Source: Sulfurirhabdus sp043759595
Lineage (GTDB): Bacteria > Pseudomonadota > Gammaproteobacteria > Burkholderiales > SMCO01
Assembly: GCA_043759595.1 (NCBI GenBank)
Contig: JAYVLG010000158.1
Coordinates: 1-64,000 of the forward strand
Direction of reading: 5' to 3'
DNA length: 64,000 bases
The notes below the pieces were generated by a model, which had not been told where the DNA came from, did not search any database, and saw only the letters and a program-made list of their open reading frames with translations. Positions 1-8,022 of the stretch are shown here, piece by piece (position 1 is the stretch's first letter; each line of letters starts with the position of its first letter). The translations under genes were made by a program, and so were the position numbers.

Positions 1-386
1 TCACAACCGAGAAAGCATCGCACAAGGTTAAGAACGGTGAAACCATTTACAGCATCGCACGGCGCTACAATGTCACAACTGCACAGCTTAAGACATGGAA
101 TCATCTGAAAACAAATCATATTACCCATGGCCAAACATTAGCTGTGCAACGTAATGCTCCAGTTCAGGCTGTTGAAATAAAAACCGCCTCAACATCAGAA
201 AAGTTGAATACAGCCAAAGCCAAAAACAGCAATGGTAAACGTACCATGTACACCGTACGTCGCGGCGACACCCTTCACAGCATTGCAAGCCGCTTCAATG
301 TCGCGATCAACGATATACAACGGTGGAACAGGCTCACACAAAAAAATTCACTTAGGCCTGGCCAGAAAGTGACCGTTTATCTGTAA
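1..386 (+). CDS. LysM-repeat protein, 3' part (MltD-like lytic transglycosylase C-terminus)
   Basis: The reading frame is open from base 3 to the stop at 384-386, so the 5' end lies outside the window. Two LysM modules are visible. The first is encoded near bases 30-155 (the ENG-type start then YSIARRYNV) and the second near 240-383 (YTVRRGDTLHSIASRFNV). LysM modules bind peptidoglycan glycan strands. Tandem C-terminal LysM repeats are typical of the membrane-bound lytic transglycosylase MltD, but the catalytic SLT domain would lie upstream and is not visible. NlpD- or other LysM-type proteins remain possible. The next gene is convergent, 13 bases away. Confidence 0.75.
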   Translation, partial: TTEKASHKVKNGETIYSIARRYNVTTAQLKTWNHLKTNHITHGQTLAVQRNAPVQAVEIKTASTSEKLNTAKAKNSNGKRTMYTVRRGDTLHSIASRFNVAINDIQRWNRLTQKNSLRPGQKVTVYL

Positions 387-399
387 AATCAAGTAGCAG

Positions 400-2415
400 T
401 CACTGTTTGACATATAAGTGACAACGCACAGTTTGCGTTGCACTGATTCGTGTTTCTTCCGGATAGACTTCCTGACAAACCGGCATCACATGCTGACAGC
501 GCGGATGAAAATGGCAACCTGGTGGCGGATTTGACGGTGAAGGCAAATCCCCCTGAAGCCTGATTATTTTCCTGCCCTCATCCTGATCTATTACCGGCAC
601 AGCAGAAAGCAAAGCCTGGCTATAGGGGTGCAATGGCTGTTTCATCACCTCACCAACACTTCCCTGTTCGACTATCCTCCCCAAATACATGACGGCTACG
701 TCATAGGCCAGGTATTCCACTACGGACAGGTTATGGGTAATAAAGAGATAGGTTAAACCTAATTCAGCCTGCAACTTTTTCAACAGATTAAGAATTTGCG
801 CCTGTACCGAAACATCCAATGCACTTGTGGGTTCATCACACACAATCAACTTTGGGTTCACTGCCAATGCACGGGCAATGGCAATCCGCTGCCGTTGCCC
901 ACCGGAAAATTCGTGAGGATAGCGATATTTTATTTGAGCAGACAATCCCACTTGCTGCAAAATTGAATCAATACGATCCTGCCGCTGTCTGGGCGTATCG
1001 CCTATCGCCAACGCAACCATACCTTCTTCAATAATATCGGCGATCATCATGCGCGGATCCAGTGATGCGTAAGGATCCTGAAAGATAATCTGAAAATCCG
1101 CACGACGCGCACGAAGCGCTGCAGGGTCCAGGGTAGTCAGTTCTGAACCGGCGAATCGTACACTTCCCGCAGTAGGAGGGATCAACTGCAGAATCCCTTT
1201 CCCCACGGTGGTTTTGCCGCAGCCTGATTCGCCCACCAATGCCAGAGTACGTCCTGTGTTAATTATCAGGGATACATCATCTACCGCTTTAACTGCCCCC
1301 ACCAGGCGCCTGAATATCCCTTTATGAATAGGAAAGTGTACTTTTAATCCAGAAACCTCAAGTAATTGATCAGTTGAAGTGCTTTTGCTTTCTGAAGCCG
1401 ATTTTTCTGCTGGCTGGATAACAGGGGGCCTTTCTTCGCCAGCATTTGCCTTTTCAGCCAGATGACAACGTACAGAATGACCATGTCCCAACTCCGTCCA
1501 TTCTGGGCGGGTGCTATGGCAGAGTTCCCAGGCATAGTCACATCGCAATGCAAAACGGCATCCAACAAACTCCTGAGTAAGCGGGGGTACCGAACCTTTG
1601 ATAATAGCTAAACTCTGCTCGCGTTTTTCCCTGCCAGGCAAAGATGCAAACAGCTTTCGGGAATAGGGATGAAAAGGAGTAGAAAAGAATTGCACCTTGG
1701 GTGCCAATTCCACAATTTCACCAGCATACATGACAGCAACTTGATGGGCCATTTCTGAAACCACACCCAGATCATGTGTAATCAGCAAAATAGACATATT
1801 GCGCTGCTGTTGAAGCTCTTTCAGCAAATCCAGCACCTGAGCTTGAATAGTCACATCCAGAGCGGTTGTCGGTTCATCTGCAATAAGCAAATCAGGCTCT
1901 CCGGCCAATGCCATGGCAATCATGACACGCTGTTTCATCCCACCCGACATCTGGAAAGGAAATTCGCCATAGCGCCGGGATTCATCCGGGATACCTACAG
2001 CGCGCAACAATTCCAACACTCGGTTTCGCGCAGCTACCCCCCTCAACGAGGTATGGCAAAAAAGTGACTCTTCTATTTGCCTGCCGACTGACATAACAGG
2101 ATTGAGACTGGTCATAGGCTCCTGGAAAATCATGGAGATACGCTTGCCGCGCACTGCTCTCATGGCCACTTCCGGCAGAGCCAGTAAATCCTGCCCTTCC
2201 AGATTAATGGAGCCGGATTGAATACGTCCCGCATCCGGTAACAAACGCATGATAGAAAGCGCCGTCATGGATTTCCCGCAGCCGGATTCCCCTAGCAAGG
2301 CAAAGGTCTCATTTCGACCAATAGCAAAACTCACACCGTCTACCGCCCGAACATTTGCCTTACCTGAAGCAAGCCAGGTTTTTAAATTCTCAATTTGTAA
2401 TATAGGTTGGCTCAT
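400..2415 (-). CDS. yejF: Peptide ABC transporter, fused double ATPase (YejF-like)
   Basis: This 671-residue protein carries two complete ABC ATPase domains in one chain, as in YejF. The first half has the Walker A GESGCGKS, the signature MSGGMKQR and Walker B LLIADEPTTALD. The second half has GESGCGKT, FSGGQRQR and LIVCDEPTSALD. Each half ends with the oligopeptide-transporter C-terminal extension containing the Cys-rich GCRF/GCHFHPRC motif. It should energise import of oligopeptides through the permeases encoded just upstream. I start it at the ATG of MSQPILQIENL, because the 27 residues ahead of it overlap the permease gene and look uncoding. It is the last gene of a yejA-yejB-yejE-yejF operon. 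Confidence 0.9.
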   Translation of the reverse strand: MSQPILQIENLKTWLASGKANVRAVDGVSFAIGRNETFALLGESGCGKSMTALSIMRLLPDAGRIQSGSINLEGQDLLALPEVAMRAVRGKRISMIFQEPMTSLNPVMSVGRQIEESLFCHTSLRGVAARNRVLELLRAVGIPDESRRYGEFPFQMSGGMKQRVMIAMALAGEPDLLIADEPTTALDVTIQAQVLDLLKELQQQRNMSILLITHDLGVVSEMAHQVAVMYAGEIVELAPKVQFFSTPFHPYSRKLFASLPGREKREQSLAIIKGSVPPLTQEFVGCRFALRCDYAWELCHSTRPEWTELGHGHSVRCHLAEKANAGEERPPVIQPAEKSASESKSTSTDQLLEVSGLKVHFPIHKGIFRRLVGAVKAVDDVSLIINTGRTLALVGESGCGKTTVGKGILQLIPPTAGSVRFAGSELTTLDPAALRARRADFQIIFQDPYASLDPRMMIADIIEEGMVALAIGDTPRQRQDRIDSILQQVGLSAQIKYRYPHEFSGGQRQRIAIARALAVNPKLIVCDEPTSALDVSVQAQILNLLKKLQAELGLTYLFITHNLSVVEYLAYDVAVMYLGRIVEQGSVGEVMKQPLHPYSQALLSAVPVIDQDEGRKIIRLQGDLPSPSNPPPGCHFHPRCQHVMPVCQEVYPEETRISATQTVRCHLYVKQ

Positions 2416-2425
2416 GAACTGAACA

Positions 2426-3832
2426 TCATTTTCTTCGCGGATCGAATGCTTCTTGCACCGAGTCCGAGAACAAGTTAGCCGAAAGCACCAGCACAAACAT
2501 CAGCACAAATGCAGATGAGAGTTGCCACCAAACCATAGGCTCTCGTGCCATTTCCAGCCGTGCACCATTTATCATGTTACCCCAGCTTTGCATGGTAGGA
2601 TCGACACCTACCCCCACATAAGACAAAACAGCCTCAGCCAGTACCAACCCGCTAAAGTCCATGACCACCGTAATCATGATGATATGCATGACGTTAGGCA
2701 GAATGTGCCTTGTAATAATACGCCAGTGTCCCACACCAAAAGCTGTCGCAGCCTGAATAAATTCCATCTCACACAGCTTCAGTGTTTCACCCCGCAAAAG
2801 TCGACAAAGACCTGTCCAGCTGGTGATACCGAGAATGATACATAGAAACAGCAAGCGTATATCTGCACGCGCAGCAACCGTATCAAACAAATCAGGGTTG
2901 CGGTCTATGTAACCTTGCAGAATCAATACGGATGCGGCAATCAGCAAGACCCCGGGAATTGAACTCAGGGTGGTGTAGATATACTGAATGACGTCATCCA
3001 CCCATCCACGAAAATACCCAGCCATGATCCCTAAAAACAAAGCAAAAGGCAGCATCACCAGCGTTGTCAACATGCCTATCATCAAACCAGTGCGAATACT
3101 TTTCAATGATTGGTAAAAAACATCCAGACCAACCTTATCCGTTCCAAAAATATGATATTTAACACTCAGATCAGATGCTGCAAAACCCAGCAGAATGATC
3201 ATGCTGAATGTCACCAATACAGTCATCCAGGGAACATCTTCTTCACCCGATCGAATCAGTCTCCAAGCAGCCCCCAGTGAACAGTTTTTGCGTCTGGCAA
3301 GCCATAGAATCAAGACATAAAAGGTAACGGCCAGCACTGCAACTCCTTTTACCATAGAGACGAGAACAGTACGCATAACGTCATATGCAAGATTTTTTTC
3401 ATTATCCCCAAGATGGGCACCCCCATATTTCAATCGAGGATAATCCCGCACTTGTCGGCCATCTGCCTGCACAAATGTTTCTTTCGCATACAATCTGGTG
3501 GCAAAGGGAGCAGAGTAGGTTTTCTCTACTCTTTCCTTAAGCGGTTTAGCTATCACATCCAGCAAACTTAAAACTTCAGTCGAATAATACTTGCCCGATT
3601 CACCGGTTTGATTCAGCATTTGCGGTCTAAAATGAATTGAATCCAATAGACCTATGAAAAGGTAAGTACTCAAAATCACCAATGCAGCCATACCACTTTT
3701 ACTGTTAGCCACCCGGCGCCAGGGTGCGAGCAGATGTTCCCGTCCCCGAATTTTGAATGCAAATAACACTGCCACTGCCATTAACAGATAGATCAGCGCA
3801 TCAGTCCAAAGAATCACCAGTTTGAACGTCAT
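2426..3832 (-). CDS. yejE: Peptide ABC transporter permease, enlarged YejE-like
   Basis: An inner-membrane permease of the DppC/YejE family. The C-terminal half, from about residue 240, contains the binding-protein-dependent transport domain with the EAA-loop region (AATAFGVGHWRIITRHILPN). The protein has 468 residues against roughly 340 for E. coli YejE. The extra N-terminal part holds about three additional membrane segments and a soluble stretch around residues 65-150, presumably periplasmic. The start overlaps the stop of yejB by 4 bases, indicating translational coupling. It should form the translocation pore with YejB. The enlarged N-terminus is unusual and is discussed in the findings. 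Confidence 0.87.
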   Translation of the reverse strand: MTFKLVILWTDALIYLLMAVAVLFAFKIRGREHLLAPWRRVANSKSGMAALVILSTYLFIGLLDSIHFRPQMLNQTGESGKYYSTEVLSLLDVIAKPLKERVEKTYSAPFATRLYAKETFVQADGRQVRDYPRLKYGGAHLGDNEKNLAYDVMRTVLVSMVKGVAVLAVTFYVLILWLARRKNCSLGAAWRLIRSGEEDVPWMTVLVTFSMIILLGFAASDLSVKYHIFGTDKVGLDVFYQSLKSIRTGLMIGMLTTLVMLPFALFLGIMAGYFRGWVDDVIQYIYTTLSSIPGVLLIAASVLILQGYIDRNPDLFDTVAARADIRLLFLCIILGITSWTGLCRLLRGETLKLCEMEFIQAATAFGVGHWRIITRHILPNVMHIIMITVVMDFSGLVLAEAVLSYVGVGVDPTMQSWGNMINGARLEMAREPMVWWQLSSAFVLMFVLVLSANLFSDSVQEAFDPRRK

Positions 3833-4806
3833 TCCAGCCTCACCCTTGGATCTACTAACGTATATGAAATATCCGTTAACGCCAGACCAACGATATACAA
3901 AACAGAGCCAAGGAACACCATGGCATGCACAATGGCAAAATCCTGTGAATTAATGGCATCAATGGTATAGCTGCCTAATCCAGGAATGCCAAAAAACGAC
4001 TCCAGTATCAATGCCCCCATGAATAACAAAGGAATGACCACCACAGCACCCGTCAAAATTGGAATCATGCCATTTTTCAAAACATGGCTGAAAAGCACAC
4101 GAATCTCGGAAAGCCCCTTGGCGCGTGCGGTGCGTACATAGTCTCTGCCAATTTCTTCCAGAAAGAATGTTCGATACAATCTCGAGCCGCTACCAATTCC
4201 ACTCAAAATGCTAACCACCACCGGAAGCATGATAAATTTCAGCGCATCCAAACCCGGGCCAAATCCTGAAATTGGTAGCAGATGCCAAAGCTTGCTAATC
4301 AGGAATTGGCCCGTAATGTAATAAAACAAGCTGGAAATAGACATCAATGCCACACACAGCACCACACCCCAAAAATCCAGATAAGTTGCCCTGAAAAAAA
4401 CCATTAACAAGGCAAAAGTAATATTTGCTAAAATACCAATTACAAATACAGGCAGGGCAATTGCAAGACTAGGCCACATCCGGTTTTGAATTTCATTGCC
4501 GATATTACGTCCGTCATCAGATACACCAAACTGAAATGCAAACATCCTCACCGATTTTTCAAAGAAAATAGTGTCCGTAAATTGATCAGATCCTGATTTT
4601 TTGTCATTCAAAAACAAAGGTTTGTCATAGCCATGCTCATGCTTCCATTTCCCCATTGCTTCCGGTGTAACGTGCTTGATACCCAAATGAATGCGCGCCA
4701 TGTCATCCGGCGTATTCACAACAAAAAACAGGCTGAAAGTCAGCAAATTAACGCCAACTAAAATAGGAATAGCGTAAAGAATACGACGAATAATATAACC
4801 GATCAT
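3829..4806 (-). CDS. yejB: Peptide ABC transporter permease YejB-like
   Basis: A 325-residue permease of the DppB/YejB family. It begins with the hallmark N-terminal helix (MIGYIIRRILYAIPILVGV) and has about six membrane segments, with the EAA motif near ARAKGLSEIRVLFSHVLKNG. I chose the ATG at 4806 because the family begins there and because it overlaps the yejA stop as ATGA. The longer open frame would run into yejA. It pairs with YejE to form the membrane channel for peptides delivered by the binding protein. Confidence 0.9.
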   Translation of the reverse strand: MIGYIIRRILYAIPILVGVNLLTFSLFFVVNTPDDMARIHLGIKHVTPEAMGKWKHEHGYDKPLFLNDKKSGSDQFTDTIFFEKSVRMFAFQFGVSDDGRNIGNEIQNRMWPSLAIALPVFVIGILANITFALLMVFFRATYLDFWGVVLCVALMSISSLFYYITGQFLISKLWHLLPISGFGPGLDALKFIMLPVVVSILSGIGSGSRLYRTFFLEEIGRDYVRTARAKGLSEIRVLFSHVLKNGMIPILTGAVVVIPLLFMGALILESFFGIPGLGSYTIDAINSQDFAIVHAMVFLGSVLYIVGLALTDISYTLVDPRVRLE

Positions 4807-6977
4807 CGCGCCACCATTTTTTCTCGACGCCGATAGGCAATTACAGCAGGAATAATTGCAACAAACAGCAGCAAAAACATTCCAGCCAGGGGCCACAATA
4901 CCGGCTGATTCCACTCACGCTGCTTCTGACTTCGCAACTTTGCATCAATCCGCTCATACTTCAGACCATTATTTGCCATGTGATTAGGTTTCACGTTATG
5001 CATCCATGCATGATAAAGCCCGTATTCCTTCGGATGATATCCCCACAACCAGGGAGCATCATAACGAGCAATTTTTAACATTTCATCAATAATGGACTGT
5101 CTTGTTGCCCCGTTTTCCATCGTTTTCATTTGCTCGAAAAGCCGGTTGTATTCAGGGTTATTATAATTTGCGGAATTTTCCCCTTCCTTTCCCACTCGGC
5201 TGTTCGGTCCATGCAATAAGAACATGAAATTCTCCGGATCGGGGTAATCTGCATTCCAGCCCCAATAAAAAATCTGTGCATTGCCACTGCGAATTTTGTC
5301 CTGGAACCGGTTATAGTCCGTACTGCGAATTTGTAATTGCAAGTTCAGTTTCATGAACTGTTTGCGTAACCAGTCCAGCCGCGCCTTGAAATCCGGCCCG
5401 CTACCTGTGGTATCCAGATTCAATAAGAGGGGTTTGCCAGTTTTAGCATCTCTGCCATCCGCATACCCCGCCTCCTTCAACAAACGCTTAGCTTCTTCAA
5501 TAGATTTACGCTTTGGGGCACCATCTACCCAATCATAACCATATGGGTTTATACCCTCTTTACCCGCCTTGTAGCCAAATATGCCTGGAGGAATCAAGCT
5601 TTGAGCCGGAATACCACGACCATTAGCAAAAATAGAAACAAATTCTTCATAATCCACTGCGATCGAAATAGCTTGCCGAAGTTTTCTTGCTTGATCACTG
5701 GCACCGCCAACCACAGAATCCAGCATATTAAAGCCCATATAATTGGTAGAAGTGGATACAGAAGTTAACAACCGGATATCTTTCTTTTTCATGCTGTCTG
5801 TAACAGTTGGCTCCCCCTGTGCAGTCACCACGACAGCCTGATCAAAGCTGTCAGAGCTAATCCCGGATAAATCGTAATAGCCTTGCAAAAACTTGTTCCA
5901 GTAAGGAATGCTTTCTTTTTCCAGACTGAATACCACTTTGTCAATAAACGGCATCGGCTTGCCAGCATCCTGAAGCAGACCTGCTGCTTCATCTCCTGGC
6001 TCACCTTCCACAGGGTAGCGCTCACCATGGAAATTGGGATTGCGTTCCAGCACCATCTGCCTGTTTGGGTTATTCACGGTCAGCATATAAGGCCCTGTAC
6101 CAATCGGATACCAGTCCAGGCTGAAATTTTTCTCTACCATCCCGGGTTGGGAATAGAAACGATCTGCCTCCTCAGGCACAGGCGCAAAAAACGGCATAGC
6201 CAGCCAATATGCCATTTGAGGATATTTGCCCTTTATTTTGAGACGGTAAGTATAGCGATCGACTACTTCGACGCCTTCAAGCGGATATCGGGAAAGATCC
6301 AGATAAACATGACGACCTTCTGTGGCTACCAGTTCATCTTGTGCCTTTTGCAAAGTCACTGCGTAGGCTTTAAGACCTAAAATATAATCACTCATCACGC
6401 CAAAAATGGGTGAATGCAGTTTTGGATGAGCTAATCGTTTTATTTCATGGACGAAATCTTCCGCAACCAACTCTCGACTGCCTGTCTGTTTAAAATCAGA
6501 TAGCACCTGATAATGCGCCAGATCTTTTGCTGCCATGCCTTGATAAACTAATTTACCATTTTGGTCACGCGCAAACGCCGGATGAGGCTGATATAAAACC
6601 CCAGGACGTATATGGATTTCATAAACGCTACTTTCTATCGTTGAATCATCAGCCGTGTCTGGCAGACGATTACCCTGCTTATCAAAATAAGCCAATTGAG
6701 GCATTTCTGCCGCACCAAATGGAATCAACGTATAGGGACGTTTCAGATAATGATATTGAAGTGGCGGTTCATAAATCTGGGCAATAATCGCCAATTCATT
6801 AGCACTATAGGATTGTGCCGGATCAAGATGCTTGGGTCGTTCCGTAAAAGAAGAATACAGAATGTTTTTTCCGTCATCAGAATCAGGATAGGGATTATTC
6901 CAGGGAGTCAAATTGCAGGCTGCCAAAAACAGGGGCAACAGAAAAACAAACAGGTCTTTTAACGAGGGCAGTGTCAT
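4803..6977 (-). CDS. yejA: Peptide-binding lipoprotein (SBP family 5) with C-terminal membrane helix
   Basis: A solute-binding protein family 5 (oligopeptide/dipeptide) protein of about 724 residues. It starts with a lipoprotein signal ending in the lipobox LAAC, so it should be acylated and anchored in a membrane. The body shows family features (TERPKHLDPAQSY near the start, WDNADYPD-like NADYPDPENF near residue 585). At the very C-terminus there is an additional hydrophobic helix (LAGMFLLLFVAIIPAVIAY) followed by a basic tail, which binding proteins normally lack. It is first in the operon and overlaps yejB by 4 bases. A GTG three codons upstream (6986) is an equally possible start; neither has a strong ribosome-binding site. 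Confidence 0.87.
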   Translation of the reverse strand: MTLPSLKDLFVFLLPLFLAACNLTPWNNPYPDSDDGKNILYSSFTERPKHLDPAQSYSANELAIIAQIYEPPLQYHYLKRPYTLIPFGAAEMPQLAYFDKQGNRLPDTADDSTIESSVYEIHIRPGVLYQPHPAFARDQNGKLVYQGMAAKDLAHYQVLSDFKQTGSRELVAEDFVHEIKRLAHPKLHSPIFGVMSDYILGLKAYAVTLQKAQDELVATEGRHVYLDLSRYPLEGVEVVDRYTYRLKIKGKYPQMAYWLAMPFFAPVPEEADRFYSQPGMVEKNFSLDWYPIGTGPYMLTVNNPNRQMVLERNPNFHGERYPVEGEPGDEAAGLLQDAGKPMPFIDKVVFSLEKESIPYWNKFLQGYYDLSGISSDSFDQAVVVTAQGEPTVTDSMKKKDIRLLTSVSTSTNYMGFNMLDSVVGGASDQARKLRQAISIAVDYEEFVSIFANGRGIPAQSLIPPGIFGYKAGKEGINPYGYDWVDGAPKRKSIEEAKRLLKEAGYADGRDAKTGKPLLLNLDTTGSGPDFKARLDWLRKQFMKLNLQLQIRSTDYNRFQDKIRSGNAQIFYWGWNADYPDPENFMFLLHGPNSRVGKEGENSANYNNPEYNRLFEQMKTMENGATRQSIIDEMLKIARYDAPWLWGYHPKEYGLYHAWMHNVKPNHMANNGLKYERIDAKLRSQKQREWNQPVLWPLAGMFLLLFVAIIPAVIAYRRREKMVAR

Positions 6978-7106
6978 TGGATTCACAGTTTACCGTAAAC
7001 CGGTTACAGCCGTCATCTCAATCTCCCGCATTCAACACGGAAAGCTGAATTACCACAATTTGATATAATAACTATAATGAATAAAACTACATTTAAAGGA
7101 ACATCA

Positions 7107-7886
7107 ATGGGATTTATGTCGAACAAACGTGTACTGATCACCGGACTAATCAGCAACCGATCGATCGCTTACGGTATTGCAACGGCCATGAAAAGAGAAG
7201 GTGCCGAGCTTGCCTTCACCTATCAAGGCGACCGAGTAAAAGATCGTGTCATTGAATTGGCAAATGAGTTTGACACCCAATTGATTTTTCCTTGCGATGT
7301 GGGCAGCGACGCAGAAATTGACCAGCTATTTATTGAATTAGGTAAACACTGGGATGGGCTTGATTCAATCGTTCATTCAGTGGCATTTGTACCAAAAGTT
7401 GCCTTGTCTGGTGAATATATCGACAACGTTACTCGGGAAAACTTTCGTATTGCCCACGACATCAGTTCCTACAGCTTTACTGCCTTGGCAAAAGCGGCGC
7501 TCCCCATGATGGAAGGCCGAAATGCTTCGCTGCTGACATTGACTTATTTAGGTTCCGTTCGTGCCATACCTCACTACAACGTCATGGGATTAGCCAAAGC
7601 CAGTCTGGAGTCCAGCGTACTTTACCTGGCGCAAAGTCTCGGTTCCAGAAACATTCGTGTCAATGCCATATCAGCGGGCCCCATTAAAACGCTTGCGGCA
7701 AGTGGCATAACGGATTTTAGCAAGATTTTCGATTTTGTTGAAAAAAATGCACCATTACACCGCAACGTGACTATTGAAGAAGTAGGTAACACCGCAGCAT
7801 TTCTCTGCAGCGATCTTGCCAGTGGTATCACAGGAGAAATTACTTATGTTGATGCCGGCTTCAATTCTTCCGTAGGCGGCATATAA
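7107..7886 (+). CDS. fabI: Enoyl-[acyl-carrier-protein] reductase (NADH) FabI
   Basis: FabI performs the last reduction of each fatty-acid elongation cycle (trans-2-enoyl-ACP to acyl-ACP). The 259-residue protein has the family N-terminus MGF..KRVLITGL.SNRSIAYG, the divergent SDR catalytic pattern with Tyr in TYLGS, Tyr in PHYNVMG and Lys in GLAKAS, and the C-terminal GEITYVDAGF. I start it at 7107 rather than the upstream ATG at 7077, because an AAAGGA ribosome-binding site sits 6-7 bases ahead and the family starts with MGF. Residue 93, Gly in E. coli FabI (a triclosan/diazaborine-resistance site), is Ala here. The gene is monocistronic and convergent with ppiD. Confidence 0.95.
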   Translation: MGFMSNKRVLITGLISNRSIAYGIATAMKREGAELAFTYQGDRVKDRVIELANEFDTQLIFPCDVGSDAEIDQLFIELGKHWDGLDSIVHSVAFVPKVALSGEYIDNVTRENFRIAHDISSYSFTALAKAALPMMEGRNASLLTLTYLGSVRAIPHYNVMGLAKASLESSVLYLAQSLGSRNIRVNAISAGPIKTLAASGITDFSKIFDFVEKNAPLHRNVTIEEVGNTAAFLCSDLASGITGEITYVDAGFNSSVGGI

Positions 7887-7983
7887 TTAGCCGAGTGAGT
7901 ATAGCCAGATACTACAAGCAACCAGTGTTAAATAGCGACTGGCAGGAATTACACAAAACAATCACTCCCGCATTAAAACCAGG

Positions 7984-8015
7984 TCAGGAACAAGGTGTAT
8001 AAACCTTGTTCCTGA
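7984..8015. terminator. Inverted repeat between convergent fabI and ppiD
   Basis: A perfect 13-bp stem (TCAGGAACAAGGT and its complement) encloses a 6-base loop midway between the two converging genes. On the minus strand it is followed by a short TTTT, so it probably ends ppiD transcription. It could work on fabI as well, although the T run on that side is poor. Confidence 0.7.
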
Positions 8016-8022
8016 ATGCTGA

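Noticed and set aside
7041..7079. Promoter of fabI with TATAAT at 7064-7069 or 7074-7079
   Set aside because: Both hexamers look good, but neither has a -35 at a normal distance, so I did not list a promoter.
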